Assembly (NCBI RefSeq): GCF_012926615.1
Contig: NZ_JABBNU010000006.1
Span: 1-64,000 of the forward strand
Length of the DNA stretch: 64,000 nucleotides
Reading direction: 5' to 3'
Source of the DNA: Marinigracilibium pacificum
Lineage (GTDB): Bacteria > Bacteroidota > Bacteroidia > Cytophagales > Cyclobacteriaceae
Below are positions 46,739 through 55,185 of this stretch, piece after piece. Position numbers and translations under genes: made by a program. Numbering within the stretch: position 1 is the first letter of the stretch; each line of letters starts with the position of its first letter. The notes beneath the pieces are model-generated. The model had not been told where the DNA came from. It ran no database searches and saw only the letters and a list, made by a program, of their open reading frames with translations.

Positions 46739-47978
46739 GGAAAGAATTATACTTTTAATTCCCAACATAGAATACGGAGGAGCTCAAAAGAGTTTTGTTT
46801 CACTTGCTAACGAACTCTCTCATATTTACGAGGTGATTGTATGTGTATTCTACATTCCGGAAAAATTTGGATATAAGCTAAATGATAATGTAGAAATTGT
46901 CGAACTAGATAATAGCACTTCAGATAATTTGTTTGGCAAAGGAGTTAATTTTTTTAAAAGACTTAATCGACTTAATGAGATAATTTCTAGCTACTCTGTA
47001 GAGATTGTAGTGAGTTTTTTAGAAGGAGCTAACTATATTAATTGTTTATCAAAGGCTAATAATAAAATAATAAGTATCCGGGGAAGTATATTTTCTGACC
47101 AAACTATAACTGGAGTAGTAGGTTTAGCAAGGAAATACTTTTTGATGCCATTATTATATCCAATGGCAAAATCAATTATTGTAGTTAACGAAGGTATAAA
47201 GAATGAATTAAGAAAATTTAAGTTCATATCTACCAACAAGATTAAAGTAATTGTCAATTTTTATGATTCAGAAAAGATTGAAGATAGTAGTTTACTGCCA
47301 AAACCAGCAGGATTTGGTCAATTGTATGATAAAAGTAAAATTCTAGTTACTGTAGGTAGGCTTGCCCCTGAAAAAGGATATAACTATTTACTTGAAATAT
47401 TTAATGAATTCTCGGTTAAAAACTCTGTCTATAAACTAGTTATTGTAGGTGACGGGGCACAAAAAACAGAATTGATCAATCATGCTGAATATTTATTTGG
47501 AAAGGAAAATGTCTGGCATTCTGAACATGAAAAAGACTATAGGAGCATAAAGGAAAGAAAAGTATTTTTTATCGGATATTCGGATAATCCATATAAATGG
47601 ATGAAGTCTGCAAAAGCATATTTATTAACATCTACTTCTGAAGGATACCCTAATGTGTTAAGAGAATCGATGATAGTCGGAACACCTGTTATTTCTTCAG
47701 ATTGTCCCGATGGACCTCGTCACATGTTAAGTGATAATTGTATTATGTCTGATTCTAATGATTACCCGGAAATTTATAGCAGAGGGGTATTGTTAGATGC
47801 ATTTAAACCTGATGATGTTAACGCCAAGGCTAAAATAAAAAGTTGGGTTGATGGTTTAGAAAAAGTATTGGGAGATGAAAACCTGCTAGGCAGGATATCT
47901 TCTTCAGGTAAAGAATGGTCTCAAACTCTTTCAAAAGAGAAAATTATTGATTTATGGCTTCAGGTGATAAAAAAATAA
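46731..47978 (+). CDS. Family 4 glycosyltransferase
   Basis: This 415-aa GT-B enzyme has the N-terminal IEYGGAQKSFVSLANEL motif and the central TVGRLAPEKGYNYLLEIF. The C-terminal EGYPNVLRESMIVGTPVIS block carries the E-x7-E retaining signature region. It adds one sugar of the repeat unit with retention of configuration; the sugar cannot be predicted. It overlaps the next gene by 25 bp, unusually long for this tightly packed locus. Confidence 0.9.
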   Translation: MPKERIILLIPNIEYGGAQKSFVSLANELSHIYEVIVCVFYIPEKFGYKLNDNVEIVELDNSTSDNLFGKGVNFFKRLNRLNEIISSYSVEIVVSFLEGANYINCLSKANNKIISIRGSIFSDQTITGVVGLARKYFLMPLLYPMAKSIIVVNEGIKNELRKFKFISTNKIKVIVNFYDSEKIEDSSLLPKPAGFGQLYDKSKILVTVGRLAPEKGYNYLLEIFNEFSVKNSVYKLVIVGDGAQKTELINHAEYLFGKENVWHSEHEKDYRSIKERKVFFIGYSDNPYKWMKSAKAYLLTSTSEGYPNVLRESMIVGTPVISSDCPDGPRHMLSDNCIMSDSNDYPEIYSRGVLLDAFKPDDVNAKAKIKSWVDGLEKVLGDENLLGRISSSGKEWSQTLSKEKIIDLWLQVIKK

Positions 47979-49087
47979 AGGTATTAATCATTGATAATTC
48001 CTTAGATTTTACGGGAGCTTTCAAAGCTATTTGTCAGGTAGTTAATCAATTGTCTGATCGGATAGATTTCTACATGGTTTTATCTAAGTCGTCTGCCTTA
48101 AATATAGAAAACTTAAAAGTAAAAAAGGGTTTTCGTCTGAACTTGATAGAAATATCCAAGAAGGTTCAAAATCTATTATGGTATTTCCCTTTGCTTATTC
48201 TTAATTCTCTTAAAGTAAATAGTGTTATTAAGAAGAATAAAATTCAAATTATTCATGTTAATGACCTTTATAATATGATTGGTGTTTGTGTTAAAATTCT
48301 CAACCCAAATATCAAATTAATCTATCATATTAGACTTTTACCTGACTCTTATGTTGGAAAACTATATAAATATTGGGTTAAAATTATTCTCAGGTATGCA
48401 GATCAAATTATTTGTGTGTCTGAATCTGTATATCATAGTATTCCAAAAAAATGTAATGTCAAATTAATATATGATGGAATACCATTAGAATACGACTTTT
48501 CTCATAGTATTAACCAAGTTAATGAAGGTCCTGTGAGATTTGTATATATAAGTAATTACACTCCAGGAAAAGGGCAAGATAAAGCTTTGTTGGCATTTAA
48601 ACGATTGTTAGATAATGGAGCAAAAGCTACACTGGATTTTTATGGTGGTACAATGAATAATCATTTAAATGATAATTATAAAATTGATTTAAAGAATAAA
48701 ATAGAGGAATTGGGATTAGTTGATTCTGTAAGATTAAACGGGTTTGCGTCTCCTGTCAATAAGGTGTTTGATAATTCTGATATTGTACTGTTATTAAGTG
48801 ATAGTGAATCATTTTCATTTGTTGTGTTAGAAGCTATGAGTAGGAGTAAACCTGTAATTGCGACAAGGTGTGGAGGCCCCGAAGAGTTAATCGAATCGGG
48901 AAAAAATGGTGTCCTGGTTGGTAAAAATGGTATTGATGAATTAACAAGAGCAATGTATCAATTATATGCGGATAAAGAATTGAGAATGAAAATGGGTAGA
49001 GCCGGATTAGAAAGAGTTAAATTGAAATTTAGCCTTGACAATACAATAGACGAGATTTATAAAATTTATTCAGATAGTTATGCCTGA
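47954..49087 (+). CDS. Family 4 glycosyltransferase
   Basis: This 377-aa GT-B enzyme opens with VLIIDNSLDFTGAFKAICQV. The central ISNYTPGKGQDKALLAF and the C-terminal SDSESFSFVVLEAMSRSKPV carry the usual donor-binding E-x7-E region. It probably adds another sugar of the same glycan. Its first 25 bp overlap the preceding gene and its stop overlaps the next start by 8 bp. Position is the only guide to the substrate. Confidence 0.9.
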   Translation: MASGDKKIKVLIIDNSLDFTGAFKAICQVVNQLSDRIDFYMVLSKSSALNIENLKVKKGFRLNLIEISKKVQNLLWYFPLLILNSLKVNSVIKKNKIQIIHVNDLYNMIGVCVKILNPNIKLIYHIRLLPDSYVGKLYKYWVKIILRYADQIICVSESVYHSIPKKCNVKLIYDGIPLEYDFSHSINQVNEGPVRFVYISNYTPGKGQDKALLAFKRLLDNGAKATLDFYGGTMNNHLNDNYKIDLKNKIEELGLVDSVRLNGFASPVNKVFDNSDIVLLLSDSESFSFVVLEAMSRSKPVIATRCGGPEELIESGKNGVLVGKNGIDELTRAMYQLYADKELRMKMGRAGLERVKLKFSLDNTIDEIYKIYSDSYA

Positions 49088-50207
49088 AAAAATACTGGTA
49101 AAAGGATATTATGGCTTTGGAAATTTTGGAGATGATGTGTTGATGGTCACTACCATTAATTTAATCAAGGAAATATGCCCGGAAGCTGAGTTGTATGTTT
49201 TTTCTAATAGCAAGCAAAATGAATATCTTGAAAGGTTAATTGTATATCCATTTGAAATAATTGATTGGCGCTACTCTGGTAATTTTGATTATATAGTTCA
49301 TGGAGGGGGAGGGATTTATTTTGATTTTAAAGAAGGGAGATTAAAAGACCTTTTTATCAATTCTATTATTAGAATTTTCGGGCTTCATAACTATTCAAAA
49401 TTCTTTTATACCGTTAAAAGAAGAACCGGTGGATCAATAATTACATGTTACAGGAGGTTAGGTCTTGGCATTGGAGTTGGTTCTTTCACTTCGTCTTCAA
49501 GGAAGTTCAGAGATTCAGCGGTAGAGTTAGGTTCTTTTGACTTTATGGCTGTAAGAGATAAGCGTAGTTTTAAAAGAATCAATGATTATAACTTGAATAC
49601 AAAATTATTCGAAGGAATAGATCTGGCATTTTTAAAGGACTTTTGGTTACCAAATACTTCTAAATCAGATCAATATAAAGGCAGTGACAAAATTGGGTTT
49701 ATTTTAAGGAATTGGGATGAAGGTAATCAATATATTGATCTTATATTGAAAGATATAGAACAAGTAAAGGAGCTTGGTTACAATATTTCATTAATCCTGT
49801 TTGATAAGAATTACGATGAAGATTTATTTAAATATAAAAGTCATTTTGATGAGCTTATAGTTTGGAATCCATTAAGCCCGGAATGTGATTTGTCGTATTT
49901 TTTACAAAAGCTGAGTGAGTATAAATTATTAATTACTTCTAGAGCTCATGGTGCTATCATTCCTGCAAATCTAGGTGTTCCTTCAATCATAATTGAAATT
50001 GAAGAAAAACTAAGGAATGTTCATGAAATGTTGAAGAGTTCTTCACAACTAATTAAGTTGAATCAATTGGGTAATGGGGAATTGAAATATTTGATAGATG
50101 AATCTCTTAAAAATATTGAAGCATTAAATTCCGGGGTAGATAAAGATCTTGACATAAATAGAAGTCAAGGTGAGCTACTAATTAATGCAGTAAAAGAAAA
50201 TTGGTGA
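49080..50207 (+). CDS. Polysaccharide pyruvyl transferase family protein
   Basis: This 375-aa protein has the pyruvyltransferase fold features: GYYGFGNFGDDVLM near the start, YIVHGGGGIYFDF, LGLGIGVGSFTSS, then SRAHGAIIPANLGVPSIII near the end. Family members transfer a pyruvyl ketal from PEP onto a sugar, giving the glycan an acidic group. It is the last enzyme gene of the locus and overlaps the preceding glycosyltransferase by 8 bp. Which residue is pyruvylated is unknown. An envelope-linked pyruvylated glycan can anchor surface proteins in some bacteria, which is speculative here. Confidence 0.9.
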   Translation: MPEKILVKGYYGFGNFGDDVLMVTTINLIKEICPEAELYVFSNSKQNEYLERLIVYPFEIIDWRYSGNFDYIVHGGGGIYFDFKEGRLKDLFINSIIRIFGLHNYSKFFYTVKRRTGGSIITCYRRLGLGIGVGSFTSSSRKFRDSAVELGSFDFMAVRDKRSFKRINDYNLNTKLFEGIDLAFLKDFWLPNTSKSDQYKGSDKIGFILRNWDEGNQYIDLILKDIEQVKELGYNISLILFDKNYDEDLFKYKSHFDELIVWNPLSPECDLSYFLQKLSEYKLLITSRAHGAIIPANLGVPSIIIEIEEKLRNVHEMLKSSSQLIKLNQLGNGELKYLIDESLKNIEALNSGVDKDLDINRSQGELLINAVKENW

Positions 50208-50216
50208 TCATTGGTG

Positions 50217-53200
50217 ATGAGAAATTATTTTGTTGTAATACTTTTTTTAGTTGTTTTTTCGAATGAAGTGATTTCACAATGTGAAGATCTAAATTTTGAT
50301 ACACCGGAAATTGTGTGTATAAATGAGGTGTTTGAAATTTCATCTACGGATCAACAATATCATTATTCAATTGATTATTCTGCAGGAGATTTTTTAAATG
50401 GTCAATTAAATACAGATTTTATTCTAAATGATAATGAATTTTATCGGGCGAGATCATTAAAAATAGTAAAGGATGGTTCTAATTATGTTGGTTTTGCTAT
50501 AAGTCAGACAAGTAATAAAATAATAAGACTAAACTTTGGTCCGAGTTTAGAAAACGTCCCCAAGATATCATATATAGACAATAATCAAGGGTTATTATCG
50601 GGGCCTTTTGGGTTTGATTTATTAGAAGTTGATGGTATTTGGTTTATGTTAATTGCCAATACAACTAAAAATAATATTTTAAAAGTAAAGTTTAACCAGG
50701 GACTAGATTCAAATGATTTATCAATTTCTGAAGTCAATGTTCAAACTCCTGTTAACTCTCCAAATGATATAAAATTTATCAAATATGATGGAAAGAATAT
50801 ATATGTTGCTGTCACTGGTAATGAAGAATTGTTGATTATTGATTTTCAAAATGGAATTGCTAATGACCCTCTTTCAAATAAGTATTCTTTGACAGGACAT
50901 ACTCTTCGGGGAATTGATTTTATTAATCTTTGTGGTACTTATACTGGTTATGTCCTTTCCTACTCGAAAAATCAACTTTTGAAGCTGGATTTTGGGTCAG
51001 ATTTAATGTCGCAGCCTGAAGTAAATAAAATTAATCTTTCAGGAAGTCAATTGTATTTCCCTGCTTCCATAGATATTAAATACGAAATTGGAGGATACTT
51101 TGCATTCATTCAGGGTGCCTTAGGAAATACATATCGGGTTAAAATTGGAGATGATATTTCTAAAAGTAATTTGACTAATGAAGAATTGAATTTGCCAACT
51201 TCTGATCAAGGATTTAGTCTGGAGGTGATTCAGGATAATTCGGAATGGTATCTTTTTGTAATCGATTTAAAAAGTCGACAGCTGGTTAGAGTCAGTTATG
51301 ATTCTCCCAATACAGCTGAGAAATCCTTCATTGATCAGAATGGTTTTAAAATCAATAGTTTTGATTTTGCAGGGAGAAAGTATTTGATTTTTAAATATTT
51401 AAATGGAAATGGCGATGTTGAATATAAAATTGATTCAATTGATGTTGGTAAAGATATTTCTCCACAAGTCAGCATCAAAATGGATTCTCTAAATTGCATT
51501 GGGACAAATGTTGAGTTGAGTGGGTATCCTGATAACAGTGTTGACTCATGGCAGTGGCAGTTTGGTGATGGAAACTCTTCTTCTGGTCAAAATGTAGTTC
51601 ATCAATATCAAGCAGATGGTTCTTACCCAATTAGACTAGATGTTGCCAATTCTGTAACCGGTTGTAAAAATATTGTATTTGATACGGTTATGATTTTTCC
51701 AAAACCTGTTGCTGATTTTGGATACTCTGAAAATTTGATTTGCTCAAACAATACCGTTTCATTTGTTAATAGCTCAGTTCTTGAAGGGGCCGAAGGTAAT
51801 GAGCGCTTTTCATGGTTTGTAGATGAATTAAAAATTTCTGAAGATGAAAATTTGGATTATAAGTTTGTTTCTTCAGGTTTTCATGAAGTTAAATTGATTA
51901 CTTCAATTCCGGGGTGTTCTGATTCTGCTTCAATTCAGGTTGAGGTAAATGAAGGGCCGAAAGCTAACTTTACTTTCAAGGAAGAATGTGAGGATTCATT
52001 TATTAGTTTTTCGGATAAATCTTCAGGTGTCAATATTCTTTCAAGATTGTGGAGTTTTGGGAATGGAGATATGGCAACAAATCTAAATCCAAAAATTTAC
52101 TATAAAGAGGATGGCTATTATGCAATTTCTCTAAAAGTATTGAGTGAAAATGGATGTGAAAATATAAAATATGATACATTAAAGGTTCATGATAATCCAG
52201 TTCCGTCATTTGTATCATCCTTACTTTGTGAAAATGTGCCTGTTCAGTTTAATGATGAAACTAAAATCAATGAAGATGAAATTGTAAGCTGGAAATGGAC
52301 AATAAACAATGAATTGGCCTCTTCTTCTAAAAGGCCATCGTTAACATTTGATTCATCTGGAAAATATCAAATAGGATTAACAGTTAAGTCACAGTTTGGA
52401 TGTGAATCAGTAGTAATAAGAGATGTAACAATTAGTGATACTCCAAATGTTGACTTTGAAATTGAAAATGCCTGTTCCGACAGCTATGTTAGTTTTTTAG
52501 ACAATAGTTCGGTAGGGGAGGATAGTATAAAAAGTTGGCTGTGGACAATTGATGGGAAGGAGTACTTAAGTGAAGATGTCAAAAGATTTTATTCTAATGT
52601 TGGAGAATATTATGCAAGCCTTAGAGTTGTTTCCAGTAACCTGTGTGTGAATGAAATTACAAAAACGTTTAACATTGGGCAATCACCAATTTCAGCCTTT
52701 AGTTATGAAAATCCATGTGAAGGAGAAGAATCAAATTTTATTTCGGAGGCAAATGATGTTGTTGGATACCATTGGATTTTTGATAATCAAGTTGTAAAAG
52801 AAGGGAGTCTGGTCAATTGGACGTTTTCTAAGGCTGGTAATCATAATGTTTCACATGTAGTTGTGTCAGATAATGGATGTACGGATACTTTAACTAAAAT
52901 TGTTGATATTAATAAAGTTCCGGAGATTGAGTTTTCTGTAGCTAATAAGGTGGGAGGTGCTCCTTTTCTTGTAAGTTTTGATAACAATAGCAAATATGCA
53001 GAATCATTTATTTGGGACCTGGAAGGTGATGGTAAAGTAAAAAGTAATATTGAAAAGCCAACCCATCTATATGAATTTAGAGGGAATTATAAGGTTAGCT
53101 TAACAGGCATATCACCTGATGGGTGTGAAAGCACCGGATATATAAATCTTTCTGTTGTGAATCCTGAGGTTGATCTTCAAATAAGTTCTATTGAATTAGT

Positions 53201-53732
53201 CAATAACCAAGAAGGTAAATTTCTATCAATAGAAATTAGAAATAATGGAAATACCAGAGAAGAGAATGTTATTGTTGAATTGGATCTCGGGAATGGAGAA
53301 TTAATCAACAAGGTAGTGCCATTTCCAATAGAAATAGGTTCTAATAATTATTATTTATTCCCGGTTAATGATGAAATTTTGAATGATAATAAAACCCTAT
53401 GTGCAAATTTATCATTTGGGTCAGAATCAAATGACCTGAATCCATCTAATAATAGACTGTGTCTTTATTTAAATGATCACACTATTAATGCTTACTTCTC
53501 AAAAAACCCTTCTGCAGATAATGCATTTATTTTATTGTCAAGTAAAGTAAATAGTGAAGCGCAAGTTAGCGTGTTTTCATATTCAGGAGCAATACTGTAT
53601 GATCGGGAATATAACTTAATAACTGGAATGAATCATTTAATGTTTGAAGCAGAAAAGTTATCTCCGGGTGTTTATCCGATCTCAATAGTTGTTGATGGCC
53701 AAAAGATAGTTTTGAAATTTATAAAACAATAA
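50217..53732 (+). CDS. Secreted protein with a seven-blade propeller, seven PKD-like domains and probable T9SS signal
   Basis: The product is 1171 aa from the ATG at 50217, with TTG and GTG just upstream. It has a signal peptide ending EVISQ and seven similar blade-like repeats (about residues 75-410, each with a core like NKIIRLNFG or NQLLKLDFG), suggesting a seven-bladed beta-propeller. Seven PKD-type domains follow (about 430-985). The first has WQFGDG, and nearly all end with a Gly/Asn-x-Cys. A CARDB-like domain (about 990-1080) precedes a C-terminal T9SS type A-like end (SPGVYPISIVVDGQ followed by KFIKQ). It lies 9 bp after the pyruvyltransferase and may be cotranscribed with the polysaccharide operon. 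It is probably a surface adhesin or structural protein. Confidence 0.85.
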   Translation: MRNYFVVILFLVVFSNEVISQCEDLNFDTPEIVCINEVFEISSTDQQYHYSIDYSAGDFLNGQLNTDFILNDNEFYRARSLKIVKDGSNYVGFAISQTSNKIIRLNFGPSLENVPKISYIDNNQGLLSGPFGFDLLEVDGIWFMLIANTTKNNILKVKFNQGLDSNDLSISEVNVQTPVNSPNDIKFIKYDGKNIYVAVTGNEELLIIDFQNGIANDPLSNKYSLTGHTLRGIDFINLCGTYTGYVLSYSKNQLLKLDFGSDLMSQPEVNKINLSGSQLYFPASIDIKYEIGGYFAFIQGALGNTYRVKIGDDISKSNLTNEELNLPTSDQGFSLEVIQDNSEWYLFVIDLKSRQLVRVSYDSPNTAEKSFIDQNGFKINSFDFAGRKYLIFKYLNGNGDVEYKIDSIDVGKDISPQVSIKMDSLNCIGTNVELSGYPDNSVDSWQWQFGDGNSSSGQNVVHQYQADGSYPIRLDVANSVTGCKNIVFDTVMIFPKPVADFGYSENLICSNNTVSFVNSSVLEGAEGNERFSWFVDELKISEDENLDYKFVSSGFHEVKLITSIPGCSDSASIQVEVNEGPKANFTFKEECEDSFISFSDKSSGVNILSRLWSFGNGDMATNLNPKIYYKEDGYYAISLKVLSENGCENIKYDTLKVHDNPVPSFVSSLLCENVPVQFNDETKINEDEIVSWKWTINNELASSSKRPSLTFDSSGKYQIGLTVKSQFGCESVVIRDVTISDTPNVDFEIENACSDSYVSFLDNSSVGEDSIKSWLWTIDGKEYLSEDVKRFYSNVGEYYASLRVVSSNLCVNEITKTFNIGQSPISAFSYENPCEGEESNFISEANDVVGYHWIFDNQVVKEGSLVNWTFSKAGNHNVSHVVVSDNGCTDTLTKIVDINKVPEIEFSVANKVGGAPFLVSFDNNSKYAESFIWDLEGDGKVKSNIEKPTHLYEFRGNYKVSLTGISPDGCESTGYINLSVVNPEVDLQISSIELVNNQEGKFLSIEIRNNGNTREENVIVELDLGNGELINKVVPFPIEIGSNNYYLFPVNDEILNDNKTLCANLSFGSESNDLNPSNNRLCLYLNDHTINAYFSKNPSADNAFILLSSKVNSEAQVSVFSYSGAILYDREYNLITGMNHLMFEAEKLSPGVYPISIVVDGQKIVLKFIKQ

Positions 53733-53744
53733 TTAGTTGTAGAG

Positions 53745-53771
53745 GTAATAAATTTAATGCAAATTTATTAC
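53745..53771 (+). terminator. AT-rich hairpin after the propeller/PKD gene
   Basis: GTAATAAATTT (53745-53755) and AAATTTATTAC (53761-53771) form a perfect 11-bp stem with a 5-nt loop, 12 bp after the stop. AT-rich stems are weak terminators, so it might instead be an operator. Confidence 0.4.
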
Positions 53772-53853
53772 TGTGAATTTATCAGCTACCTAATAATATT
53801 TTAATATTTAACAATTTACTAAATATTTATTCGCTTAGTTAGTCTATTGTTTA

Positions 53854-53876
53854 TATCTTTGCCAAACATTTGGTAA
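53854..53876 (+). promoter_or_regulatory. -7-type promoter box overlapped by an operator-like repeat, upstream of the Lrp gene
   Basis: TATCTTTG (53854-53861) fits the Bacteroidota -7 consensus TAnnTTTG. An inverted repeat TTGCCAAA-CA-TTTGGTAA (53859-53876, one mismatch) overlaps its end, 15 bp before the Lrp-family start. No good -33 TTG was seen at the right spacing. Autorepression is inferred. Confidence 0.4.
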
Positions 53877-53891
53877 TAAATAGAGAGTTAA

Positions 53892-54380
53892 ATGAGCATA
53901 CCAGTCAAATTAGATAAAATTGATCGAAAGATATTAGAGATTCTTCAGGCAAACGCCAAGATCACAAATAGTCAATTGTCGAAAGAAATTGGTCTTTCAC
54001 CGGCACCGACACTCGAGAGGGTTAAGAAATTAGAACAATCGGGAGTAATTCATTCTTACCATGCGCAGTTAAATCCTGCCAAAATAGGGTTAGGAGTTAA
54101 TACATTTGTATTGGTTAGCTTAACTGGTCACAATAAGGATATTATCGAAATCTTTATTGAAGAGATCAACAAAATTGATGAGGTAATTGAGTGTCACCAT
54201 ATAACAGGTTCAGGTGATTTTATTTTAAAAATTATAACTGGTGATATTGCCGCTTACCAGCAGTTAATGTTGGAAAGGGTTTCTGCAATTAAGGTTGTAG
54301 ACAATTTGCAGTCAATGGTTATACTATCGACATTTAAAGACAGTAAAGTAATGCCAATTCCTGATGCTGTTTTAAAATAA
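53892..54380 (+). CDS. Lrp/AsnC family transcriptional regulator
   Basis: This 162-aa protein has the AsnC-type helix-turn-helix (LDKIDRKILEILQANAKITN, then LSKEIGLSPAPTLERVKKLE) at residues 7-50. A RAM ligand-binding domain follows (about 75-155). These octameric regulators respond to amino acids and often repress themselves. A perfect terminator follows at 54385-54423. The ligand is unknown. It is close to an aromatic amino-acid decarboxylase, but the two are separated by a minus-strand gene. Confidence 0.94.
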   Translation: MSIPVKLDKIDRKILEILQANAKITNSQLSKEIGLSPAPTLERVKKLEQSGVIHSYHAQLNPAKIGLGVNTFVLVSLTGHNKDIIEIFIEEINKIDEVIECHHITGSGDFILKIITGDIAAYQQLMLERVSAIKVVDNLQSMVILSTFKDSKVMPIPDAVLK

Positions 54381-54384
54381 TATC

Positions 54385-54423
54385 AAATTAAAAAGCCGAT
54401 GATTGTCATCGGCTTTTTAATTT
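54385..54423. terminator. Bidirectional terminator
   Basis: An 18-bp perfect stem (54385-54402 with 54406-54423) has a 3-nt loop, with T-runs on both strands. It lies between convergent genes: the Lrp regulator on plus and the hypothetical gene on minus. Confidence 0.9.
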
Positions 54424-54451
54424 ATATGTAGAGAGTGAAATCAAATTCCCC

Positions 54452-55033
54452 TTAAGATAATACTTGAGAAAATTTTATTTTCTTCAGGTTAAAATCCTTA
54501 AGCATTCCATTTTGCTTATTCATTAATTTATTTTTTTGGATAGCAATGAGTTCTTTGCTGAAACCTGCTATATATGCAACCAGAAAGAATTGATCTATAA
54601 ATTTTTGTGTCGATTTATATACCTGTCTGATTTTATACCCATAGTCACATGCGAGAATTTTGTTTTCTCTTTCGTCAATGATTTTATTATCATAAGCCCA
54701 AAGTGTATACATAATTGAGCAACTGTAATCATAGGCTATTAGCTCATCTGAGTCATGCATTTCACCTCCAAATAAGTTTCTGTATCCTATAGATTCAAGA
54801 TCTTCAAGCAGGCTGCAAAATTGATTGTAGTTTTCAACTGAAGTATTGTCAAAAACATTAATCACATCTTTGGTCATTAGAATACTTGGATAATGAAGTA
54901 GCATGGAAGGCAAACCTAAAAGTAAAGCGTTATCATATTGTGATTTATTGATTTCGCGATATAGGTCTTCCTGACTAAAGCTCTCACTCAGAGTGGTCAC
55001 TTTAATGTTGTTAGTGTGGTGGTTTGTTGGCAT
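54452..55033 (-). CDS. Hypothetical protein
   Basis: This 193-aa protein has no recognised domain. It appears mostly helical, with polar and aromatic stretches (for example YDYSCSIMYTLWAYDNKII), no signal peptide and a basic C-terminus. It is convergent with the Lrp gene across a strong terminator and divergent from the decarboxylase gene. Base composition does not differ visibly from its neighbours. Its position gives no firm hint. Confidence 0.65.
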   Translation of the reverse strand: MPTNHHTNNIKVTTLSESFSQEDLYREINKSQYDNALLLGLPSMLLHYPSILMTKDVINVFDNTSVENYNQFCSLLEDLESIGYRNLFGGEMHDSDELIAYDYSCSIMYTLWAYDNKIIDERENKILACDYGYKIRQVYKSTQKFIDQFFLVAYIAGFSKELIAIQKNKLMNKQNGMLKDFNLKKIKFSQVLS

Positions 55034-55185
55034 TTTGGGAGATAGTTTTCATGATATACAGAACTAATTTAATAGTATTTTTCTAATATTAAAATTAGTT
55101 ATTTTAATTTTTTTATTATCTGGATTTATAAACACCTATGATTAACTGGTAATGATTAAATTCAAGCTTTTAAAATATCAATTAA

